Assembly (NCBI RefSeq): GCF_007754155.1
Contig: NZ_CP037423.1
Location: 10,412,938-10,476,937 of the forward strand
Direction: 5' to 3'
DNA from: Stieleria neptunia
GTDB taxonomy: Bacteria > Planctomycetota > Planctomycetia > Pirellulales > Pirellulaceae
Length of the DNA: 64,000 nucleotides
Shown here: piece by piece, positions 54,159-63,064 of the stretch
How positions within the stretch are numbered: position 1 is the first letter of the stretch
How the letters are laid out: each line of letters begins with the position of its first letter
Program-made: the position numbers and the translations under genes
The notes under the pieces: model-generated
Told to the model about the DNA's origin: nothing
The model's input: the letters and a program-made list of their open reading frames with translations, nothing else
Databases searched by the model: none

Positions 54159-55442
54159 TTAACAGAAGGTGCCGGTACTGGTTCCGAACGATTCCGTCTG
54201 GACTCCCATCCGTTGGGCGATGTCGACGAACAGGTTGCACAGGGGAACCTTGGCGGGGCCATCGCTGGCGACCTTTTTAAATTCGCCGCGACCGTAACCG
54301 CCGCCGGCCAACACGATCGGTAGATCGGTGTTGGTGTGCGAATTTCCGTTGCCCATTCCACTGCCGAACAGCACCGCCGTCGAATCGAGCAACGTCTGCT
54401 CCCCATCCTCGATGGCGGCCAGTCGGCTTAAGAATTTGCCGAACTGTTCCAACTGGTACGTTTCCAGCGTGATCAGGTTCGCGATCGCTTCGTCGTCGTT
54501 ACCGTGATGCGAAAGGCTGTGATAGGACTTGTCGATCCCGAGGTTTTGCGGCAGAAAGCTGCCGCCGATTTCCAAGGTGGCGACGCGCGTCGAGTCGGTC
54601 TGCAGGGCCAGAGCGATCAATTCGTACAACAACGGAAGATCCTCGACCGTATTCTTGTCGGCCGGTTTTTCGAAAGGCGGTTCGGGCTTCGGCTGGTCGG
54701 CCCACTGGCGACGCGATTGCAGTCGTTTTTCGACGTCGCGGATCGAGCTGAAGTACTCGTCCAACTTGGCCTTGTCTTCTCGATTGACGCGCCCCGAAAG
54801 CGAGCCCGCCTCTTCGACGATCGAATCCAGGATCGAAGCCTGCAGCGAATTTTCCCGGACCTGCTGCGCCCGACGTGCTTTCGACTCGGAGACGAACAGT
54901 TTTTCGAACAGTTCGGCCGGGCCGGTGATCGGGGGCACGCGGACGCCGGACTTGGTCCAAGAAAGCTGGCAACCGCCATGGATGCCGCCTTCGGAACCGA
55001 CGGTGAGCGATGGAAATCGGGTCTGCGTTCCAATTTCATCGGCGATGAATTGGTCGATGGTGACGTTGCCGTCGGGCCGTTGTTTGGATTCGTGATGCAG
55101 CACGCCGGAGAGAAACGTGTGAACCGCAAAGTGTCCACCCCGCAGCCCATGATCGAGCCCGCGATAGACGGTGATCTGGTCACGGTTGTCGGCCAGCGGC
55201 TTGAGCAGCGTGGTTTCCTCGAACGCTTGCCCGGGAGTCTCGGGGAAAAATTGTTTCTGTTGAAAGCCGAGCAGGTTGCCCACCGCGACGAAACGACGTG
55301 CTCCCACACCGGCACCACGCGAATCCTGGACAGGAGAATGGCCGCCAACGGACTCCGCCCGCAACGATGACAAGCCCGGCAGGGCGAGGGATCCGGCAAG
55401 CGATTGAAGCACAAAACGACGGTGATGAATGGATTGACTCAT
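54159..55442 (-). CDS. DUF1552 domain-containing protein
   Basis: 427 residues. Twin-arginine-like N-terminus HHRRFVLQSLAGSLALPGL, then the DUF1552 pattern: FPETPGQAFEETTLLKPLADNRDQITVYRGLDHGLRGGHFAVHTFLSG, TIDQFIADEIGTQTRFPSLTVG, LDSTAVLFGSGMGNGNSHTNTDLPIVLAGGGYG. The fold belongs to the alkaline-phosphatase/sulfatase-like group (DUF1501 relatives) but conserved metal ligands are not obvious. It probably acts outside the cytoplasm with the DUF1592 protein encoded 13 bases downstream; such pairs are common in planctomycetes. Confidence 0.94.
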   Translation of the reverse strand: MSQSIHHRRFVLQSLAGSLALPGLSSLRAESVGGHSPVQDSRGAGVGARRFVAVGNLLGFQQKQFFPETPGQAFEETTLLKPLADNRDQITVYRGLDHGLRGGHFAVHTFLSGVLHHESKQRPDGNVTIDQFIADEIGTQTRFPSLTVGSEGGIHGGCQLSWTKSGVRVPPITGPAELFEKLFVSESKARRAQQVRENSLQASILDSIVEEAGSLSGRVNREDKAKLDEYFSSIRDVEKRLQSRRQWADQPKPEPPFEKPADKNTVEDLPLLYELIALALQTDSTRVATLEIGGSFLPQNLGIDKSYHSLSHHGNDDEAIANLITLETYQLEQFGKFLSRLAAIEDGEQTLLDSTAVLFGSGMGNGNSHTNTDLPIVLAGGGYGRGEFKKVASDGPAKVPLCNLFVDIAQRMGVQTESFGTSTGTFC

Positions 55443-55819
55443 GCCACCAGTTTAACGCAACGCAACCCGCAGGACCAACCTCAAGGGGTGATTGCAGTGA
55501 CCACCCTGGGACACGCCCCCCTCGGCCAGTGTTTCCTGGGCGTTCGCCGGGGAGGCTCTGACGCCGTCCCCTGCGAATCGTGACGCCGTTTTCTGGCGTG
55601 AAAAAATAGTCCGTGTGTTACAATGAGCGCACTACATTAAGGGGAAAACACTGCATTGACGAAAACACTGCCCGCGGGTTTCAGTCTGTATCGGACCAGT
55701 GGGCCCGCTCGAGCACACGTGGTGTCACGTTGAGGATGGCCGAAGTCACAACCGTTGCCGACCGACATGGGGAGAACGCCTTTTCCTGGTTCGCCGTCGA
55801 ATTGGAGAGCGATTAAACC
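55443..55819. other. Upstream region of the WD40 kinase gene
   Basis: About 380 bases between divergent DUF1552 and kinase genes. TACAAT at about 55618-55623 is a possible -10 box and TTAAGGGGAAAA follows, but the -35 is unclear. No sigma factor gene sits here, unlike many planctomycete kinases of this type. A short plus-strand frame (55613-55816) has no protein character. Confidence 0.4.
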
Positions 55820-58800
55820 GTGAACCGCCAACCCACGCCTCCGCCGGCCCGCCGTCTGTACGAGCAAGCGATCGCGCTGGAAGACGAAGCAGCGCAGGAT
55901 GCGTTTTTGGCCGAACAGTGTCGCGAGAACCCCGATTTAAGGAAACGCGTCGAGAGTCTATTGCAGGCTCGGCGTGAACGGCTGAGTCATTTGGATCGAG
56001 CCGACGCTGACGCCAAAGATCCCCACAGCGACGATGTCGAAGGCAAGCTGACCGAATGCCTCGATCGCGTCACAAAAGCCGGCTCGGATCGCTCTTCCAA
56101 CCCGGACGCCTCCACCGAGTTTTACGACACAAGCCACTTCTCCCCGCCCTCGATCCCCTCCTACCGACTCGTCCGGGTGATCGGTGAAGGCGGCATGGGA
56201 ACGGTCTATCTGGCCGAACAGCTGTCGCCGGTGCGGCGCGAAGTCGCGGTGAAGGTGATCAAGCCGGGGATGGATTCAGAGGAGGTGATCAAGCGATTCC
56301 GGGCCGAGCGTCAAGCGTTGGCGATGATGGATCACACCGACATCGCAAAGGTTTTTGAAAGCGGCACGACCGAGCGAGGCCGTCCGTACTTTGTGATGGA
56401 ACTCGTTCGCGGCGTTCCGATCACTGAGTACTGCAAACGGCACGGACTGACCCTGCGAGACCGACTGGAATTGTGTGCCGATCTGTGCCTGGCCGTCCAC
56501 CATGCACACCAGCGTGGCGTGATCCACCGCGACCTGAAACCCACCAATGTGCTGGTCACGCAACAGGACGGCAAACCGGTCATCAAAGTCATCGATTTTG
56601 GTGTCGCCAAAGCGCTCGATGGCGATCTGGCCGGAAGATCATTGGTGACACACGGCTCACAACTGATCGGAACCCCGCTGTACATGGCGCCGGAACAGGC
56701 CAAGCGGACGAACTACGACATCGATACCCGCGTCGATGTCTATTCGATCGGTGTCGTCTTGTACGAACTGCTGACCGACACCACGCCCATTGCTCAGAAA
56801 ACGCTCAAGCGGATCGGCGTCGACGAATTTTACAGTTTGCTTGTGCGACGGGAGCCCGATCGGCCGAGTCAGCGCGTCAGCGGCCTGCAATCCGGTTCAT
56901 CGGCTGGGCAAGACAAGAGCACTCGTGGTGCCGGTTTTGATGCCAAGCTGTTGAAGCGAGAATTGGACTGGATCGTGATGAAGGCGATCGATCGGGATCG
57001 CGAGCGAAGGTACTTGTCGGTCAGCGCCTTTGCGGCGGATTTGCGGCGGTATCTCGATGGGAAGCCGGTGGAAGCGTGCCCACCGTCGTGGGCGTATCGG
57101 TTCCGCAAAACGGCGCGTCAGTATCGCGTCGAACTCAGTGTGTTGGCGCTGGCGATGGCCACCCTGATCGTCATCTCCGGCGTTTCGCTCTGGCAGGTGG
57201 CGGCGGTGGATGCAGCGCGGCGCGAGAGTGAAAGACGTGAACGGCACGCGGTCGAATTGCTCCACGCACTGAAATTGCAACGTGCGCTTTCACCGCTGCA
57301 CGACAACGATTTGGCACGGCTGCACGAATTGGCCACGGACCTTCGCGCGGACCCGCTGACCGACGTCGTCTCCCGGCCGCCCGACTTGGCGAACCTGTTG
57401 ATGAACGTCGCGGAACGTCCGACCAGGTGCTCGCTGGCGAATGCTGCGCCCGTCAACGGGCTGGCGGTGACGCCAGATGGCAAGCGAGCGTTGAGTGTCG
57501 ACGAACTCGGTGACGTCAAACTCTGGGACCTTCACGCACCCGATGACAGCGGGCAGCGGCTGGGAACCCACAACGAACCGGCCCACGCGGTCGCCATTTC
57601 CCCCGACGGCCGCACCGCCGCCACCGGCAGCAAGCTCGGGAAGGTGTGCTTTTGGAACCTGCAAGACGGGACTCTGATCCGTCGTTTGACGCCCGTGACA
57701 AACGGTATCGAAACGATCCGCTGGTCTGGCGATGGACGGCATGTCGCCGTGGGTTCCCGGTACAGCGAGGTGTGGGTCTGTGATGCCGAAGGCAAGGAAT
57801 CGTTCCGCATCGTCAATGATCATCGACACGAAAGTCTGCTGTTTTCGCGCGACAGTACCAAGCTGATCGTTCCGACACGGGAACACATCTCGGTCCGCGA
57901 CATGACGTCGGGCAAGGAGATCCGGAAAATCGACACCCGGCCGCTTCAAAACGTCCGAACGTTGTGCTTTGCCGGCCAGGATGACCGCTGGCTGGTCGCC
58001 GGCGAACGGTTCAAAGAGTCGTTGATCATCCTTGATTTCAAGAGCGGAAAATTGTTGGGGCAAATCCCGCTGGGCGCCTCGTATCCGCGCTCCATCTGTG
58101 CCGCCGGCAACGGCATGTGGCTGCGATTGAGTTACTCCAGCGGCAAGATTCAAACGTTCCAGCTTTCTCCGTCCAACGGAGGTGAATCGGTGACCGGCCG
58201 CATCTACTCGCAGTTCCTCGCCCACCGACCGGAATACGATGAACGTTTGCCGCTGGCATCGCTGCCCGGTGACACGTCGTTCGTCTCCGCCGGTCAGGAC
58301 GGCCACATCCATCGCTGGTACCAACATGACCTTCGATCCAGCGAGCTTCGCAGACGGCCCGGGTCGATATTGGCAAGCTATTTGATCCCGCAAACGGGTA
58401 GCGTCTATCACGTCCACCGCAACGAGCACCAGTCGTTTGACGAGCATCACGCCGTTTTCTCTCCGGCGATCGTGGACGGCATGTTTGCCGTTGCCAGCGG
58501 ACAAACAATCTCGATCATCGGGACCGCCGACCAAAAACCGTTCGCCAAAATTCTCTCGCCGCTCGATGGACACCGTGATGTCGCATTGTCCGCGCCGGGC
58601 GACACCCTGGTGGCAGGATCGGGGACGCAACTGTGCGTGTGGCGATCCACCGACGGCTGGTCGTCCAGTGAACTCGTCAATCGATTCGAGATCGAGCATG
58701 ACGCGTCGCCGGTCCTGTGTGATGGCGGCAAGACACTGATCGTGGATGATGCCGCCGCACGTCAAGTCTTGGCCATCGATGTCACTTCAGGCCGCCAAAC

Positions 58801-59185
58801 GGTGGTTGCGTCGGATATCCGCGTGTCCATCATCTGCTTGGATTCCGGTGCAACCCGACTGGGGCTGGTTGCCGAGAATCGCATCCGGGTCATGGATCGC
58901 CAGACGGCGAACGTGCTGATTGACAAGCAACAGTATCATGCCGTCCGATGCATGCACATCAGCGACGACGGGACGACGCTACTGGAAGGCCGCCGCGACG
59001 GTCGCGTTTATGTCTGGCACTTGCCGACGCGTCAACGACTCGGCCTGCTCTATGAACCCAAGCATTCCGTCGGCACCTTGCTCCGCTGGCAAGTCGCCAA
59101 GGAAAGCCGTCGCGTGATGCTGGAATTCGCCAGCGATTACGGTGGCATCGACCTGCTGGTGTTGCCCGGCCGGACCAACCGTTGA
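55820..59185 (+). CDS. Ser/Thr protein kinase with C-terminal WD40-like domain
   Basis: 1121 residues from a GTG at 55820, 12 bases after GGAGAG. A short helical leader precedes the kinase domain (114-400), which has a full set of motifs: IGEGGMGTVYLA (121-132), Lys145 in VAVKVIK, HRDLKPTNVL (236-245), DFG (259-261), and GTPLYMAPEQ. One membrane helix (ELSVLALAMATLIVISGVSLWQVA, about 440-463) leads to a coiled segment and a beta-propeller-like region with WD40-type blades (AVTPDGKRALSVDELGDVKLWDL; AVAISPDGRTAATGSKLGKVCFWNL). Such membrane kinases probably sense outside or protein signals through the propeller. The kinase looks active. Not next to a sigma gene. Confidence 0.95.
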   Translation: MNRQPTPPPARRLYEQAIALEDEAAQDAFLAEQCRENPDLRKRVESLLQARRERLSHLDRADADAKDPHSDDVEGKLTECLDRVTKAGSDRSSNPDASTEFYDTSHFSPPSIPSYRLVRVIGEGGMGTVYLAEQLSPVRREVAVKVIKPGMDSEEVIKRFRAERQALAMMDHTDIAKVFESGTTERGRPYFVMELVRGVPITEYCKRHGLTLRDRLELCADLCLAVHHAHQRGVIHRDLKPTNVLVTQQDGKPVIKVIDFGVAKALDGDLAGRSLVTHGSQLIGTPLYMAPEQAKRTNYDIDTRVDVYSIGVVLYELLTDTTPIAQKTLKRIGVDEFYSLLVRREPDRPSQRVSGLQSGSSAGQDKSTRGAGFDAKLLKRELDWIVMKAIDRDRERRYLSVSAFAADLRRYLDGKPVEACPPSWAYRFRKTARQYRVELSVLALAMATLIVISGVSLWQVAAVDAARRESERRERHAVELLHALKLQRALSPLHDNDLARLHELATDLRADPLTDVVSRPPDLANLLMNVAERPTRCSLANAAPVNGLAVTPDGKRALSVDELGDVKLWDLHAPDDSGQRLGTHNEPAHAVAISPDGRTAATGSKLGKVCFWNLQDGTLIRRLTPVTNGIETIRWSGDGRHVAVGSRYSEVWVCDAEGKESFRIVNDHRHESLLFSRDSTKLIVPTREHISVRDMTSGKEIRKIDTRPLQNVRTLCFAGQDDRWLVAGERFKESLIILDFKSGKLLGQIPLGASYPRSICAAGNGMWLRLSYSSGKIQTFQLSPSNGGESVTGRIYSQFLAHRPEYDERLPLASLPGDTSFVSAGQDGHIHRWYQHDLRSSELRRRPGSILASYLIPQTGSVYHVHRNEHQSFDEHHAVFSPAIVDGMFAVASGQTISIIGTADQKPFAKILSPLDGHRDVALSAPGDTLVAGSGTQLCVWRSTDGWSSSELVNRFEIEHDASPVLCDGGKTLIVDDAAARQVLAIDVTSGRQTVVASDIRVSIICLDSGATRLGLVAENRIRVMDRQTANVLIDKQQYHAVRCMHISDDGTTLLEGRRDGRVYVWHLPTRQRLGLLYEPKHSVGTLLRWQVAKESRRVMLEFASDYGGIDLLVLPGRTNR

Positions 59186-59255
59186 GCAACCCGCGGTGGA
59201 GCGGATCAAGATGCAACGTTCCGCCGTTGGTGTCGAGTCCCACGCCGCCCACCCA

Positions 59256-61718
59256 TCACTCTTGCGTCAAAAACGCGATCAGGTCGCGGAGTTCTCCGAT
59301 GCTCATCGTGCCCTCCAATCCGGTCGGCATGATCGATTGGTCGACCGGTTCCTGCTGCTGGACGTCGGCCAGCGGGACTTCAAAAATCTCTCCGTCGACA
59401 CCTTGAAACCGCATGCTGTTGCCGGCACCGGCACGATCCAGTTTCAACCCGGTCAGGACGTTTCCATCAGTCGTCAGGATTTTCCAAGGCACATACAGCG
59501 GCCCGACCTCTTTGCTGGGATGCAGGATCGAATCGAGCACACGTTTTTTGGTCATGTTGCCCGACAAGGTGGTCAAGTCGGGTCCGGTCCGGGCCCCGCG
59601 CCCGCTGTGCCGATGACAGTTGACGCAAGTGGTGCGAAAAAAGACGCGGCGTCCCGCATCGACATCGCCCCCTTCGGCGATCAACGGCATCCACGCCTCC
59701 AAGTCGTCCTTGTCCGGACGAGATTCATCGCCACCCCAGTTTCGTTTCTGCATGCGTCTTGCTTCCACCCGCAACGTCTCCGGCTGTTTCGGCAAGGAAG
59801 CGCGATTGATCAGCGCGGCATACACGTCGGCGTTGCGTGAGAGGCCCGCCAACGCGTCGGCCCGGGTCTGCAAGTCGAATCGTTCGTCAGCGGCGATCGA
59901 AGCGAGTAGATCCAACGCTGTTTTACCGCTGCGAGCGGCCAACAGACGCACGACTTCCTTGGCAAAAACACGATCGGGTTGATCGTCGATCCATTGACCA
60001 AGCTGTTGGTCGGTCGGCGTCTCGGCGGCTTCGGGGATCCGGCGGATGGCCATCGCGCGCAACTTGGGCGTCGCGTTCGAATTGCCGGCGAAGTCGACCA
60101 ACAGCTTTTCGATCGCCGGATCACGGCTTCGTCGCGACGCCGAACCGGTTTCCAAATACGCGATCGACGCGATCACGGCTGAAAACAGACGTGGCGACGT
60201 TTCGGGGCGTTGCAGCAAACCTTGAATTGCCGCAAGTTGATCCTTGCAGTCACGTTCGGTCGCCCAACGGATCGCCGCCAACAACACGGCTTCGGACTCG
60301 TCCCGCAGTCCCCACTCCATCAGGACGCGACGTTCCTCGGCGGCCAGACTGCTCGGATCGACCAGTTCCTGCCAACGCCACGCGGTCAGCAAGGCGACGC
60401 GTTGATCGGCGGTCGTTGCCGATTCGCGCCGCAGCGACGCCAATTGGTCGGTTTGCACCAGTCCAAACGTGGCGGCCTGATGGAGAAACGGATCGGCGTT
60501 GTCGAGCCCCTTCCGTCGTTCATCGATCGAGAGCGTGCCGTCGTCACGAAGCACCGCGGCCTGCTGTTCGGCGGCGGTCAGCGCAGGCACTTCGTCGCCG
60601 GTCGCGGTCGCATCATCCGTTTGACGGACCACCCGCCACAGCCGTCCCTTGCGGTGAACCGGATAGCTGCGATCCACCCAGTCGGTCACGTAGACTGCGC
60701 CGTCAGCAGCGACCGCCATCGCGACCGGACGAAAATTGGCATCACCCTGAACGACGGTTTCGGACGTGGTCCCCCACGTCGCCCCGCGCTGGACCAAGCT
60801 GTGGCGTTCGATGCGATTGTCGCCCCAACTGGTCACCCACAGGTGTTGCCCATGCATCGCGACGGCACACGCGGCCTCGCCGGTCCCGGCCGTCATCGGC
60901 AACGTTCCCGGGAATTCTCCGTCCCAGGCCTGCAGCGGATGAACGCCGGCCCGGCCGAAGCGAAATTGAAATCCATAATCACCGCCCGGGACGATGTGCA
61001 TCAGGCGATTCGGGGGCATCGCGTCGGGATCGTTTCCGACACCCCATAGCCGCCGGGCGGAATCGAAGCACAAACCGAAGGGATTCCAAAACCCGGTTGC
61101 CACACGCTGCACGTCGCTGCCGTCGGTTTTGCAACGAAACACGTTCCCGCCTTCCCCGCCGCCGATCTGTTTTGATCCGTCCGTTCCGACCAACTCATAA
61201 GGCTCGCCAAAATTTTCACCTTGCCCGACGTACAGCCAACCGTCGGGCCCCAGCGTCAATCCCGCCAGTCCGTTGTGGGGATAAACCGCAGCGGTGTTGT
61301 GTGACAACAAGACGATGCGTTCATCGGCCACCTTGTCCCCGTCGGTATCACGCAGCCGCACGACATCGCTCCGCGTCGCGACGGCAAACGATCCGTCGCC
61401 CAGGTTGACGATGTTCATCGTCGCGATCCCGCCTTCGTAGAACAGCGTTTGCCGATCCAGCACCCCGTCGCCGTCACTGTCATCGAACCGGTAGATGCGA
61501 TCGGTTTTGGGGCCGACGTAATCGTCCGGCGGAAAGTGCGTGTGACACTCGATGACCAACAGCGAGCCGTCGTCGTCGAAGCAGCAACCGGTCGGCGTCA
61601 CCAATTCCGGTTCGGACGCGATCAGTTCGATTTGCAAGTTGGGGTCCAACAAACGCGGCGGCTCGACGGCGGCCGCAACGCTGGATCCGATGAGAAGCAG
61701 TGCGACGAAGCGATACAT
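59256..61718 (-). CDS. PVC-type haem-binding CxxCH protein (putative membrane-bound dehydrogenase)
   Basis: 820 residues with a signal peptide (FVALLLIGSSVAAAV). Residues 20-360 are a six-bladed propeller of the NHL/glucose-sorbosone-dehydrogenase type: GCCFDDDGSLLVIECHTHFPPDD, RIYRFDDSDGDGVLDRQTLFYEGG with a calcium-like loop, NGLAGLTLGPDGWLYVGQGEN, and FWNPFGLCFDSARRLWGV. A helical HEAT-like part (about 420-640) follows, then a cytochrome c-like end with the haem motif CVNCH (TTCVNCHRHSGRGARTGPDLT) and the MPTGLE...LRDLIAFLTQ closing segment, with Met as probable axial ligand. A secreted oxidoreductase or sugar-binding electron carrier; substrate unknown. Convergent with the WD40 kinase. 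Confidence 0.94.
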   Translation of the reverse strand: MYRFVALLLIGSSVAAAVEPPRLLDPNLQIELIASEPELVTPTGCCFDDDGSLLVIECHTHFPPDDYVGPKTDRIYRFDDSDGDGVLDRQTLFYEGGIATMNIVNLGDGSFAVATRSDVVRLRDTDGDKVADERIVLLSHNTAAVYPHNGLAGLTLGPDGWLYVGQGENFGEPYELVGTDGSKQIGGGEGGNVFRCKTDGSDVQRVATGFWNPFGLCFDSARRLWGVGNDPDAMPPNRLMHIVPGGDYGFQFRFGRAGVHPLQAWDGEFPGTLPMTAGTGEAACAVAMHGQHLWVTSWGDNRIERHSLVQRGATWGTTSETVVQGDANFRPVAMAVAADGAVYVTDWVDRSYPVHRKGRLWRVVRQTDDATATGDEVPALTAAEQQAAVLRDDGTLSIDERRKGLDNADPFLHQAATFGLVQTDQLASLRRESATTADQRVALLTAWRWQELVDPSSLAAEERRVLMEWGLRDESEAVLLAAIRWATERDCKDQLAAIQGLLQRPETSPRLFSAVIASIAYLETGSASRRSRDPAIEKLLVDFAGNSNATPKLRAMAIRRIPEAAETPTDQQLGQWIDDQPDRVFAKEVVRLLAARSGKTALDLLASIAADERFDLQTRADALAGLSRNADVYAALINRASLPKQPETLRVEARRMQKRNWGGDESRPDKDDLEAWMPLIAEGGDVDAGRRVFFRTTCVNCHRHSGRGARTGPDLTTLSGNMTKKRVLDSILHPSKEVGPLYVPWKILTTDGNVLTGLKLDRAGAGNSMRFQGVDGEIFEVPLADVQQQEPVDQSIMPTGLEGTMSIGELRDLIAFLTQE

Positions 61719-61809
61719 AAGAGTGCGGGGGCTGGTCGAAGGTGGCGGGCGTGATGGACGACCCTATTCTATCAGCCGGCTCGCGGCAGAATGTGTTCTG
61801 CCTCGCCCG

Positions 61810-62535
61810 CTAATACCCCGAGTTGTCCGATGCGGTCGCTTCGATCTCGGGCAATCCCAATCGTTTGCGGGCTTCGCCGAGGATCTCGGCGGTCCGGCTG
61901 GCGCCACATCGGGTCACGCCGATCGCGCGGACGGCCAACAAGGTGTCCAGATCGCGGACGCCGCCGGCCGCTTTGACTTGCACGTGGTCGCCGGAATGTT
62001 CGCGCATCAGTTTCAAGTCTTCTTGCGTCGCCCCGCCGCTGCCGTAACCGGTGGAGGTCTTGACCCAGTCCGCGTTCACCTCGGTGCAGATCTCACACAG
62101 ACGGATTTTTTGCTCGTCGTTGAGATAGGAGTTTTCGAAGATCACCTTGACCTTTTGACCGGCTTTGTGGGCGATCTCGACGATCTGTGCAATCTCGTTT
62201 CGCACGTCATCCCAATCACCGCTGAGGACCTTGGAGAGATTGACGACCATGTCCAGTTCTTCGCAGCCGTCGGCAATCGCTTGTTCCGCTTCGGCCCGTT
62301 TGATCGCCGTCGTGTGTCCGCCGTGGGGAAACCCGATCGTCGTCGACGCCTTGACCGTGCTGCCGGCCAGCCGCTGGGCACAGGTCTTCATGTAGTACGG
62401 CATGATACAGACGCTGGCGACGTCATAGGCGAGCGCCAACTGGATGCCCGCTTCCAAGTCGTCGGTGGTAAGTGTGGGATTGAGCAACGAATGGTCAATC
62501 ATTTTGGCAACGTCTTGGTATTCAAATTCTGCCAT
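61810..62535 (-). CDS. deoC: Deoxyribose-phosphate aldolase
   Basis: 241 residues from the ATG at 62533-62535 (MAEFEYQDVAKMIDHSLLNP), an AAGAGA site 8 bases upstream; a longer frame reaches 62580. Catalytic residues of the class I DERA barrel: Asp95 in CEELDMVVNLSKVL, Schiff-base Lys159 in ADWVKTSTGYGSGGAT, and Lys188 in VQVKAAGGVRDLD. It splits 2-deoxyribose 5-phosphate into glyceraldehyde 3-phosphate and acetaldehyde in deoxynucleoside breakdown. It lies 91 bases upstream of the haem protein gene on the same strand but with no obvious functional link. Confidence 0.96.
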   Translation of the reverse strand: MAEFEYQDVAKMIDHSLLNPTLTTDDLEAGIQLALAYDVASVCIMPYYMKTCAQRLAGSTVKASTTIGFPHGGHTTAIKRAEAEQAIADGCEELDMVVNLSKVLSGDWDDVRNEIAQIVEIAHKAGQKVKVIFENSYLNDEQKIRLCEICTEVNADWVKTSTGYGSGGATQEDLKLMREHSGDHVQVKAAGGVRDLDTLLAVRAIGVTRCGASRTAEILGEARKRLGLPEIEATASDNSGY

Positions 62536-62729
62536 CTGCAAATCTCTTCGGGGTAAAAGTATTTCGGAACGTCGACTCAATCGACAGGCCGCGAGCGCGT
62601 CAGCGCTACAGATCAGATTAACGAAATTCTTCGCGGAGCATCAGCCGGTTCGTTCCGGTGTCAGGCGATCGCGTTGCCGTCGCTAGACGGCGGCCTTGGC
62701 GAAAACGAGAGTGGCAGAATGATGGGCAA

Positions 62730-62979
62730 CGCTGCAAAGCATTTCCCCCCTGGGTTTCTTAAGGTTTTAGCGGCAGGGCGCGAGCCCTCCGGTTCTTCCT
62801 CTCTGCCAAAACACCGGAGGGCTCGCGGGCTGTCGTTTTTGTGAGCCGCGACGCGTAAGCGGCCGGGCACTGCGACGCTGCCCGAGGCCTTACGGCCAGC
62901 GGCTCACCATTGACTCAGCAGATCCCGACTCAATCGACAGCCCGCTCGCGCCCTACCGCTAAAAAATGCATCACAGCGC
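62730..62979. repeat. Palindromic dispersed repeat, family F, copy 2, interrupted
   Basis: Left arm ACGCTGCAAAGCATTT to GGGCGCGAGCCCTCCGG and right arm ACCGGAGGGCTCGCG ... CCCTACCGCTAAAAAATGC correspond to the intact palindrome at 30361-30488. The right arm is split at 62828 by the family B element. No gene is seen in the rest of 62536-63064. Confidence 0.88.
62828..62943. mobile_element. Family B palindromic element inserted in a family F repeat, with target duplication
   Basis: A 116-base insert bounded by GGCTGTCG (62828) and CGACAGCC (62935-62942) carries the GTGAGCCG ... CGGCTCAC palindrome also found at 4314-4409, reversed. GCTCGCG at 62821-62827 is repeated at 62944-62950, as expected for a 7-base target-site duplication. 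It has no gene and must be moved by a transposase acting in trans. Confidence 0.8.
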
Positions 62980-63064
62980 AGAATGATGGGGTAGTGATCT
63001 GGGCGGTCAGAACATCATTCTGCCCCGTATGATTCTGCCACTTCAATTCACTCGGTCGTGCCGC

